Below are positions 46,706 through 55,995 of a DNA stretch of 64,000 bases, piece by piece. Both the position numbers and the translations under genes were made by a program. Origin of the DNA: Nelumbo lutea (lineage: Eukaryota; Streptophyta; Magnoliopsida; Proteales; Nelumbonaceae); assembly GCA_022828595.1 (NCBI GenBank), contig JAKGHH010000003.1:56347759-56411758 (forward strand), in the 5' to 3' direction. The notes beneath the pieces are model-generated. The model was not told the origin of the DNA. It worked only from the letters and a program-made list of their open reading frames with translations, and did no database searches. How positions within the stretch are numbered: the first letter of the stretch is position 1; the number at the start of each line of letters is the position of its first letter.

Positions 46706-47345
46706 TTTTGTTTTTTGTTTTTTTTTTTGTTTTTTTACTGATAAAAAAAATACTCATGTTGAATACCCCCTCAAATTATTCATTTTTATCAAATTCAAGG
46801 ACAATGTTATTCTTAATACATCTTATAAGATGAACATACATTTGGTATTGGATCACTGTAATTTCTTATAATCGATATTCTCTTGTTGGGTTGGTATTAA
46901 TACATCTTATAAGCTTTTTTTTTTATTTGGTTTCATTTTTATTATTTAGAACTATTAGATTTCGTATTTTTATTATTTAATTAAGCTGAGTTACTATTTT
47001 TAATTATTACCAATAGTGAGCTTGTTCTTTGAAGTAGAAGTTAGTTGAATAGGACTCTTTCAAATATTTGTTGTTATTTAATTAATATACTGAAAGACAA
47101 AATTATAAATCATTCAGTTCAGCCACTTCAACCATTATCAAATGTTCCCTAAGATGAACATACATCTTATTTCACTATTTGGGTGGGCAAATCAGAAACT
47201 AGAAAGAGATACCTAAACATGCATAACTAAAAGAAGAAAAACATCTTAAGCAGTAGATCGGCAAATTAATTATAATTACTTTACTTATACAAGAAAAATC
47301 TAGATATTGATACAATTCTGCAAATATTCCATTAAAAATTTAATC

Positions 47346-47347
<2 letters not shown>
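46706..47347. other. Gene-free stretch
   Basis: AT-rich. Two copies of TTAATACATCTTATAAG lie near 46814 and 46898. No genes. Confidence 0.4.

Positions 47348-47411
<64 letters not shown>
47348..47411. repeat. (AAT)n microsatellite
   Basis: About 21 uninterrupted trinucleotide units. Confidence 0.95.
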
Positions 47412-47412
<1 letters not shown>

Positions 47413-47447
47413 TGTGTGGCTGTTAATCATGGGGAGGCAATTACTTA

Positions 47448-47709
47448 GGCTGTGTTTGGTTGCAGTGTAAATTTATTTGCAGTAATATAAATGCATGGGA
47501 GTGCAAATGTAAAAAATGTAAATTTTTGTTTAATTTTGTTTTGGATTTTATTTTATTATGCTTCATGTCTTAATTTACTTCATCTGTATTAAAATCAAAC
47601 AAAATAAACTAAAATTTGAAATAAAAATAGGTCAGAATTTACACTCAATTCGTTTGCACTGCCACGATTTTACATCAATGCAAATTTATTTGCATTACAA
47701 CCAAACACA
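47448..47709. mobile_element. Tourist-like MITE, 262 bp
   Basis: The left end GGCTGTGTTTGGTTGCAGTG and the right end CATTACAACCAAACACA (complement TGTGTTTGGTTGTAATG) are inverted. Both arms continue with TAAATTTATTTGCA / TGCAAATTTATTTGCA. TTA lies on each side (47445-47447 and 47710-47712). The outermost three bases of the right end are not the expected GCC, so the right terminus is slightly eroded. Confidence 0.7.
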
Positions 47710-47944
47710 TTAGTGAAAGAATAGTATAGGGAGCAAAAGGTTTCACCTGGTATGCATCATTTTCCTCTATCTATCATTCTAAACAGTATTTTTTCATTTG
47801 GAATCGTAGTTTGTTTCTTTCTTTTCTTTTAATTAATTTGTTCTTTTTTTTTTAAGTTCCTGTTTGTAAAAGTGAATGAGGCAAAGGTATTATTACTAGT
47901 TTGGAAGGTTCTCTTGGGCGTATCTAGCGAATCAATACCCTTTA

Positions 47945-47979
47945 TATATAAATAAATAAATAAATAAATATATATATAA

Positions 47980-48024
<45 letters not shown>
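47945..48024. repeat. TA/AAAT-rich microsatellite
   Basis: AAAT units followed by a long TA run. Confidence 0.9.
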
Positions 48025-48027
<3 letters not shown>

Positions 48028-48293
48028 CAACCGGTTTAGAGGGGCCGATTTAGGTCTCCTCCATCCCTTGGACCAGTCAGACCCCTGATACACCCATTGT
48101 AGGGGCATATCGGAGGGGTGCCAGAACCATACGTATCAGCCGCTATGGGTCAATACGTGTCGATACTTTGAACCTTGCTTAGAATTATATATAAAACGGT
48201 TTCAACTATAAATAGAATCAAACAACAGTTGTATGTCAATTTGTATTTGATCAATTAACCCATTCCTTTTAAAGTAGAAACAACAATGGTACC

Positions 48294-48932
48294 TGATGAG
48301 GTATAATTTGGCACGACCTAGTAAATAAGTCACGTGGGCGCAATCTGCCTGTAGAATGACAACTCAGCAAGAAAAGCCTAGTCAGCAGTATGCGGAGCTC
48401 GGCATAAAGTCACTTCGGCATAAGGTCACCTCAGCGTAATACCACCTCGGCAGTTAATCAAGTTCGGGGCCTGGGAACCGAAGTGACACATAATAAATCC
48501 TAATAGCTTCCCAGCAAACTTCGAATATTACGGGATCATACCGCATAACAGTAAGCCTTATCTTCTCCCCGTCCGAATTGGGTGGCGTTAATGAGGTTCA
48601 TTGACTGATGCGTTGCTCCCCGACTAAAGCGGAGATGGATCTCGTCCATTCAGGCCGCAGATCTCGAAATTGTTTCGGGAAACCCGCATAACTCAACTAT
48701 ATAAAGGCATCAATCCCGGTCCAGGTACATGTGATTACTTACATCCAAGCTCTCTAGCACTCAAATTCTAGCTTGCAATCACGACACAATACTGACTTAA
48801 GCATCGGAGCGACTTCGCCGAGTTAACTGCCCTGGGTGCTCTAATCCTCTGTCTTGCAGCTTGGTCCAGTTCACTACACAACTAAGTTCCAGATCATCTT
48901 CCAACTAGGAGATTTCAGATCACACATCATCA
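48294..48932 (+). mobile_element. Solo LTR, 639 bp
   Basis: Ends are TGATGAGG and CATCATCA, giving a 6-bp terminal inversion TGATGA/TCATCA with TG...CA. Flanks are GTACC (48289-48293) and ATACC (48933-48937), a 5-bp duplication with one mismatch. A TATA-like CTATATAAAGGC lies near 48697, and CTGACTTAAGCATCGGAG near 48793, a motif type often seen downstream of the TATA box in Ty3/gypsy LTRs. The block is clearly more GC-rich than its surroundings. No primer site, internal domain or second LTR is beside it, so recombination between LTRs probably removed the rest. Confidence 0.82.
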
Positions 48933-48996
48933 ATACCAAACACACTGATTCACCAAATTAACTCAAGAATTTAGATTTTATTTAGAGTAGAAACAG

Positions 48997-49100
48997 CACT
49001 GTCAATTTGTATTTGATTAATTCATTACTTTTAAAGTAGAAACAGCAATGTCAATTTGTATTTGATTAATTCATTACTTTTAAAGTACAAATAGCAATGT
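48997..49100. repeat. 49-bp tandem repeat interrupted upstream by the solo LTR
   Basis: GTCAATTTGTATTTGATTAA starts at 49001 and 49050, each followed by TTCATTACTTTTAAAGTA. An earlier related copy lies at 48235-48293, just left of the solo LTR. CACCAAATTA-CTCAAGAATTTAG occurs both right after the LTR and after the last repeat, so a larger unit was duplicated around the insertion site. Confidence 0.82.
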
Positions 49101-49497
49101 TACGCTACATATCCGGACTCACCAAATTATCTCAAGAATTTAGTTTCTGACCTGAGTGAAAGTTTTATTGAAAATTGGACAAAAGTCGTGATCCAAAATG
49201 AAGTTTAACCAAAGAAAATGGAAAGCATGCATCATTAAATATTTATTTCCATTAATTAATTATTTTCACCCCTAACATTCTTCTAATTATTATTATTTAA
49301 TTAGTTTTCCGTTTTACAAAATTTTAATTCTTCATGAATAAACACAGACAAAAGACATTAAAAAACTCGAGAGAAGAAATGCACGGATAAATGGAAAAGA
49401 GAAAAGAATGGTGATTCTTTTTAAAGCACCAATGTCCCCAAAAAAAAAAAGAAAAAGGAGAAAATAAACGCTCATTCAATGTTTTTTCCTGGTAATC

Positions 49498-49555
49498 GTG
49501 AAAATCTTTATTTCGGTTGTGATCTCCCTTTTTTGAATTTTGTACCAATTTTACA
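49498..49555 (+). repeat. Remnant of 5' LTR of the second copia element
   Basis: GTGATCTCCCTTTTTTGAAT then TTTGTACCAATTTTACA matches the end of the 3' LTR at 53724-53894 and directly precedes the primer-binding site. The LTR start is not recognisable upstream, so the 5' part is lost or replaced. Confidence 0.75.
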
Positions 49556-49568
49556 TGGTATCAGAGCC
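49556..49568 (+). other. Primer-binding site of the second copia element
   Basis: TGGTATCAGAGCC, complementary to initiator tRNA-Met, directly adjacent to the LTR end ACA at 49555. Confidence 0.92.
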
Positions 49569-49612
49569 ATTATGAGATTCTGTATTTCGTTCTTCTGTCT
49601 AGCTTTCTTGCG

Positions 49613-52600
49613 ATGGAATTGAATCATAATTCACCCTATTTCCTGCATACCTCAGATAATTTAGAAACTTTGTTGGTATCTTGCCTTTTCAATGGAGACA
49701 ACTACTCGACTTGACAGTGTGTGATGAGAAATTCCTTGAGAGCCAAGAACAAGTATTGCTTTGTTGATGATTCACTACCAAAACCAGATGCAAGGTCACT
49801 GCAAGAATCACTTTCATCAAATGCAATTCAATGGTGACTTTGGCATGTGAACTCCATGATAGTGTTGTCTACGCAGACACAACCAGTGAAATATGGAAAG
49901 ATCTTGAAGAGAGGTTCTTGTAGAAGAATGCACCAATAACCTACCAACTCAAAAAAAAACCTTATAACATCGCAGCAAGGAAATCTTTCGGTAGCAGCCT
50001 ACTTCACCAAATTGAAAGCCCTATGGGATGAGCTCCAAACACTGATTCATGTACCCAAGTGCACTTGTAGAGTGGCTAAACAATTTGTGACCATGCGAGA
50101 AGACAAGAAATTGCATCAGTTTCTCATGAGATTTGGTGATGTCTTCAACAATGTTAGATCCAATATTCTTATATTGGATCATTTTCCAAACATCAATAGG
50201 GCATACGCTCCAACAGTCCAGGAAGAGAAACACCTTGCCATTGTCAATACACCGACCAATGTAGATCTTTATGTCGGAGCAGCACTCTTTGCAAATTTTT
50301 CCAAGAACCGTTCGGTGTCTAATACCCAGACCAAGCCTAAGATGAAATGTGAGCACTGCAAGAAACCTGGGCATACACAAGACCGATGTTTTGAGCTTTC
50401 TGGATATCCATTGAACTGAAACAAAGGTAAACACAAGCAAATAGCAAAGGAACAAAAGCTGCATTTGCTTCAGTTAGTACACAGAATATTGAAGCATCTC
50501 CCATATAGGGATTAAACCTGGGACAATATAATTGGCTTATGACACTCGTAACAACAAATAACATCACAACCAATGCTTATGGTAAGGTTCTTAATAAATC
50601 TCCCCACCAACCTTCTTGGATCTTGGATAGTGGAGTTTTAGATCATATGATCTATGATCTGAAATTCCTTACTATTCATAAAGTGTTGGCCCAACCTAAG
50701 CCAGTTCACTTGCCCAATGGAGTGGTTTTGCAAGCTACACATCAAGGGCCGGTTATGCTGACCCCCGATATTACTCTTCATGAGGTTCTCCATATACTTG
50801 GTTTCCATTGCAATTTGATCTCCATCAACAAATTAACTGATCAATTGCAATGCACCGCCCTTTTTTGCCAACTACTTGTGTGATTCAGGACCTAGTGTCA
50901 AAGAAAGTGATTGGCACAGGTGAAGCATCGAAACGAATCTACCACTTCACTGTTGACGACAATCCATGTTCCTCTGCTTTGGCTGCCCACGGTGAAGTCA
51001 CTGCTGACATATGGCACAAACGCCTAGGTCATGCTTCTTGGCACTCTCTTTCATTAGTTCCTGGCATCTTCACTCTTTCCGTAGGATTGCCATGTGAAAC
51101 TAGTCGTCGTGCAAAGCAATCATGCATTTCATTTCCTATAAGTAGCTTTCAAGCAACGGGACTATTTCATCTAGTCCATGTTGACATTTGGGGCGGTTAT
51201 TCTACTCCTTCTCATAGTGGTGCACAATACTTTCTCACCATAGTGGATGACTTTTCCCTTAGCACTTGGTTGTATTTGATGCACAGTAAAACTCAAGTTC
51301 TTTATTATCTTTCTCAGTTCTACAATATGGTCAAAACACAGGTTTGATGTTCTGTATGAGTCACGTGGACAGATAATGGATTGGAGTTTTTTTCATATCC
51401 CATGAAGAGCTTTTTGTTACAACAAGGAATTGTTCATCAACATTCTTGCGTTGATACACCGCAACAAAATGGTGTGGTCGAGCGCAAGCACATACACTTG
51501 CTTGAGATAGCCCGAGCACTTTGCTTTTAGGCAGGATATCCTCTTTCCTTTTGGGGAGTGTGTAACCATAACAGAATATTTGATCAATTATCTTCCAACT
51601 CAAGTACTCGGTGGGAAGACTCATTTCCAATTGTTGTTTAATCGACCACCGCCATACAATCATATTCGCGTATTTAGCTGCCTGGTCTATGACAAAAATG
51701 ACAGTTGTACTCGTGACAAGTTTACTGTTTGAGCAATTAGAGGAGCGTTTGTTAGATATCCATTTGGGCAAAAGGCTTACAAAATCTTTGATCTGGATTC
51801 CCGGCAAATCTTCACCTGACATGATGTTGTCTTCTATGAAAATCATTTCCCTTTCATGCTGAATGAGTCAACACATGTCACAAATCAGGGGCTGGTTATA
51901 CCATCACCCACTTCTGACAACATTGATTGCCTTCTACATGGTGAGCAAACCATTCAGCCCATCCCGACTCAGACTAACTCAGTCCAGCCTGATCTAGTTT
52001 GCCCTAACCAATGTAACTCCAGCATAACTAACATAACTCAACCTCATCGACAACGAAAAACTCTGGAATAGTTAAGGGATTATGATTGTTAGTTCTTTGG
52101 ATACTCAACTAACTTTCTTCAACATGCGGACACCCTAACTGAACCATGTACATACAATCAAGCAGTTCTTGATCCACGGTGGCAGAAAGCTATGGAAGAT
52201 GAACTTTCAGCATTAAAACAAAATAACACATGGACTCTCGTTGAACTTCCGTTAGGAAAATGAGTCATTGGTGTATGATGGGTGTACAAAATTAAGTATC
52301 GAGTTGATGGAATAGTTGAACGTTATAAGGTGAGACTTGTGGCTAAGGGGTACACTCAGGTCGAGGGCTTGGACTTCCATGACACATACACACCGGTGGC
52401 CAAACTAGTTACAGTCAAGTGCCTTTTGTCAGTTGCTGCCATTCGAGGATGGACTCTTCACCAGCTCAATGCTAACAATGCTTTTCTGAATGGAGATCTC
52501 CATGACGAAGTCTACATGGAAATTCCACCAGGAATGGAGATCTCCATGACGAAGTCTACATGGAAATTCTACCAGGACTTTCTAATCCTGGTGACAACCG

Positions 52601-53723
52601 AGTGTGTAAACTAAACAAATCCCTTTATGGTCTATGGCAAGCCTCTCGACAGTGGTTTAAGAAATTTTAGACACCCTCAAGCAATAGGGCCTCACTCAGT
52701 CATTAAATGACTACTTACTTTTCTTCTCCTCCAATTCAGGTTCATACATTGTCATCCTTATTTACGTCGATGATTTGGTCATCACTGGCAGCAATCTTGA
52801 TCAAATTAATGATCTAAAACAATACCTAAGCAAGTTTTTCCGTCTCAAAGATTCGGAACCACTCACTTATTTCTTGGGGATTTAGGTTCATCACTCTTCA
52901 TCTGAGATTTTTTTTATAGCAATGAAAGTACCTACTTGACATACCACATGAAGCCGACATGACTAGTTGTCACCTAGCATCATTTTCAATGGAACAACAA
53001 CTACGGTTTGATGAACAAACTCCCTTCCAGACCCTAGTCATTTCCATCATCTCATTGGCCGACTAGTGTATTTAACCATTACACAACTAAAGCTTTGTTA
53101 CTCTATTCACGCCCTCAATCAACATATGCAACACCCAACTGAAGATCACATGACTACAGCCTTATGCATCCTCAGATATCTCTCTACCTTTCTAGACAAA
53201 GGCCATTTCTTACCTTCATCAAATGACTTTAGTGTTCAAGACTATTGTGATGCTGACTGGGGTAGTTGCAATTGTCTAATCTCCCAACGATCCACAATGG
53301 GTGTGATCTTTGTCGATAATTCACCTGTATCTTGGAAGACAAAGAAACAAAACACTGTAGCCTGCTCATCCACCGAGGCAGAATATCATGCAATGGCCTC
53401 TACCACCACAGAATTGCTCTGGCTCAAACACCTCCTCGTAGATCTCAACATTTCTATCACTCAGCCTTTATTGCTTCATTGCGATAATCAAGTGGCCCTT
53501 CATATAGCAACAAATCTAGTTTTTTCACGAACAGACGAAGCATATAGAAATTGATTGTCACTTCCTACATGAGCATGTTTAAGCCAAGACAATCAAGACC
53601 TCTCACCTTCCAACAGAGGAACAACCAGCTGACTCGTTCACCAAAGCCTTAGGAGCTGATAGATTTCATTATCTACTTGGCAAGTTGGGTATTCGTTCCC
53701 TTCATGCCCAACTTGATGGGAGG
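49613..53723 (+). pseudogene. Ty1/copia gag-pol, full-length but degenerate
   Basis: Gag starts at ATG 49613 (MELNHNSPYFLHTSDN) and soon meets stops; its zinc knuckle CEHCKKPGHTQDRC is near 50347. Protease has WILDSGVLDHM near 50617. The GAG-pre-integrase region (WHKRLGHASWHSLS) is near 51014, and integrase (LFHLVHVDIWGGYS, IVDDFSLSTWLYLMH) runs on with frame breaks past 51361. Reverse transcriptase begins near 52282 with [18 protein letters not shown] and [15 protein letters not shown], then has a 44-bp tandem duplication that shifts the frame. The catalytic YVDD is intact at 52763-52774. RNase H (SCNCLISQRSTMGVIFVDNS, ACSSTEAEYHAMA, LLLHCDNQVALHIA) is open from 53066 to 53554. Domain order is standard for Ty1/copia. 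Many stops mean it cannot act on its own. Confidence 0.93.
52489..52576 (+). repeat. 44-bp tandem duplication inside reverse transcriptase
   Basis: AATGGAGATCTCCATGACGA begins at 52489 and again at 52533, with one base different over 44 bp. The length is not a multiple of three, so it breaks the frame. The near-identity makes it one of the latest events in this element. Confidence 0.95.
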
Positions 53724-53894
53724 TGTTAACAAAACAGGATTCTGTTGTGAAATTTCCAGAAAGCCAGACTAGCAACCCGAAGACGTCCACCACATGATAT
53801 TTGTATTCGACGAGTCAATCATCTAATGAGACAATTCTCAATTCATTTGTTTTTGTCGTGATCTCCCTCTTTTGAATTTTGTACCAATTGTACA
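53724..53894 (+). repeat. 3' LTR of the second copia element
   Basis: Preceded by the polypurine-like GATGGGAGG, it starts TGTTAACA and ends GTACCAATTGTACA, 171 bp. The last 55 bp match the end of the 5' LTR remnant. An LTR of this length is short for plant copia elements. Confidence 0.8.
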
Positions 53895-54424
53895 ATATCT
53901 CAATTGATCAATCAGCTACAAAATAGTTCGACTCCACAGTGACAATCCTGATACCTTTATACATCACTATTTTGATTTTTGAGAGCTTAAAAAATAGCCA
54001 ACACTTCGGCTACAAGATGGGATGTAGATGTGCAAGAGCCACAACTGGCCCACCGATAATACCTTAAGTCCCTACTCCTTGGCCAAAAAACTTGAAAAAT
54101 GCCTTATTTTGATATACAAAACCACCATTATTAGTATTCAACTTCAAGGAGCCAGTTCTAGGTGGAGTCCAAAAAAGCCAAGGTCGAGGTGATTGTACCC
54201 ACATCAATCTATATAAATATATTAAGCTGAAATGTGTACGTAAGAAGGCCTGAGGATGAGGGAAATGGAATCTAACAGTATTTTTTGCATTTTTTCATAG
54301 AAATTATAAGAATGCCACTCTCTCCTACCAATTCTCCCTCTCTCTTGCTTTTTTCCTTTCAAATTACAAGAGTGTCACACTCTCTCTCTCTCTCCTTATA
54401 AATTACAAGAATGTCACTCTCTCT
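53895..54424. other. Gene-free stretch with CT-rich tracts
   Basis: No gene. CT-rich runs at 54310-54420 with two copies of AAATTACAAGA(A/G)TGTCAC. Confidence 0.5.
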
Positions 54425-54880
54425 CCAATTGAGGGAGACCTCAGCTCAGCATCTCGGCTACTAGGGGACCTGCAATAAAAGGTAGTCGAGTTTGAACTTC
54501 TGAGCTCAAGCTCAAATCTTTAATTCAAATCGAGCTCGAGCTAGACAACACCTCAACCACTGAGGGAGACCTCGCCTCGGCACCTCGGTCATTGAGGGAG
54601 ATCTCGGCTCAGCACCTTGACAACTAAGTGAGACCTTAGCTCGGCACCTTGTCAACTAAGGGAAACCTTAGCTTGAGACCTCGCCTGCTAGGGAAACTTC
54701 AACTCGACACTTTAGCAGCTGAGGGAGACCACAATTTGGCACCTCGATAATTAAGGAAGACCTCAGCTTGGCAACTTGGTTGCTTAAGAGACCTACAATC
54801 AAAGGTAATCGAATTCGAAATTTTGACTTTTTTACTTGATCTAAGCTCAGATTTCTAATTCGAATTAAGCTCGAGCCCGA
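54425..54880. repeat. Minisatellite, unit about 36-38 bp, with flanking copies
   Basis: About ten diverged units of the type GAGGGAGACCTCGGCTCGGCACCTCG(G)CNACTGA. A second motif, GACCTGCAATAAAAGGTAGTCGAG (broken here at position 20: GACCTGCAATAAAAGGTAGT), followed by CTCAAATCTTTAATTCAAAT, occurs at 54468 and again at 54789 (GACCTACAATCAAAGGTAAT). The array therefore has higher-order structure. Non-coding. Confidence 0.85.
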
Positions 54881-55616
54881 TAATTTATGAGCGAACCCCT
54901 GTAGGGCCTCCTCCGCTAGTATTGATATTAAGAACCAATGTTCTTAAATGTTAGAACCTACAAAACCTATCTTTCCCTATTCCAAACAAATGGTCTATAG
55001 GTTTACATGATATCATATATACATGGTATGGATCTCTCCATTATCTAAATATTTTATTTATTTGCATTTGTATGCATAGGTATTTAATTCTTTTATTCCT
55101 ATTGTTTCTACATTTCCTTTTCCTTCCTTCGTGGACTTCATTCATTGACTTATATGTGGCAAATTGTTGACATGACTCCTACCTGCCCCATTTCAAGACG
55201 TTTCCAACTTAGCCACCACAGGCCCCGTCTCAATCTTCCAATTAAATAAGCAAACCACCCATATGATCCATCCCATCCCTCCAACATGATCCAACCCGGG
55301 TTCTAGGCTGTGGTATCGGATCTGGACACTTACAGCCACGACCCGGGAATGTACCAGAAATCCCTCTGAGATCTAAACGGGTCAGTTAATTTTTTCCTTG
55401 AGAACTAAGAAGACCCGTATGGAGGAAAGCAACGAAGAAAAGAAAGAAGGAAACATATTTGCTATTTCATCACTCCATCTAATAAAATCATCCAAGCAAA
55501 GCAATAAATATGTATAACCGTAAAAAGGGACAGAAGTCATGAGCGGGTTGTTGGGTTTCCCTCTTACATTGAATGCTGACCGACGCTCAACTAAAAGAGT
55601 CCTGATGATCTCCTAC
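54881..55616. other. Gene-free stretch
   Basis: No genes recognised; upstream flank of the fatty alcohol oxidase gene. Confidence 0.4.
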
Positions 55617-55799
55617 GCTTTGTGTTATGTGTTAAATTGTACACAAACCAATGAGAATTCAACAAAATTCAGGGGGTGGGTTTGATTATTCTATCATAAC
55701 CACCCACTCTCACTTCTGATAGTCTTTGATCAATCAAAACCACCCCTGAATTTTGAATGAATTCTCATCGGTTTGTTTCTGTACAATTTAACACAAAGC
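55617..55799. mobile_element. Foldback element beside the fatty alcohol oxidase promoter
   Basis: The left arm GCTTTGTGTTATGTGTTAAA and the complement of the right arm GCTTTGTGTTAAATTGTACA are inverted, and pairing continues through ATGAGAATTCA and AAAATTCAGGGG to near the centre at about 55705. The left arm has a 7-bp GTGTTAT/TGTGTTA duplication. TA dinucleotides lie a few bases outside each end, but no clear duplication of the target was found. It ends about 100 bp upstream of the TATA box of the next gene. Confidence 0.75.
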
Positions 55800-55890
55800 T
55801 GTAAGTTTTAGTAAATCCGGACTCCAACTAAAACTGGGTCTCTCTCCCTCCCTTTCCTTTTATTCGTGTTCCACGTAGAGATGTCTGAAG

Positions 55891-55901
55891 TCTATATATA
55901 T
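55891..55901 (+). promoter_or_regulatory. Putative TATA box of the fatty alcohol oxidase gene
   Basis: TCTATATATATA about 100 bp before the start codon, a plausible spacing for a plant gene with a short leader. Confidence 0.5.
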
Positions 55902-55995
55902 ACATCCAGAATCTACCCAGAAGAGACAACATTGAGAAAAGGAATGTAAGCAGCATATACATACAGAGAATATAGAGAAGAGTACAAAGAAGAGA

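Noticed and set aside
50021..50464. 147-codon minus-strand frame over copia gag
   Set aside because: Antisense shadow of the gag reading frame with its zinc knuckle.
51361..51846. 161-codon minus-strand frame
   Set aside because: Antisense shadow of the broken integrase region.
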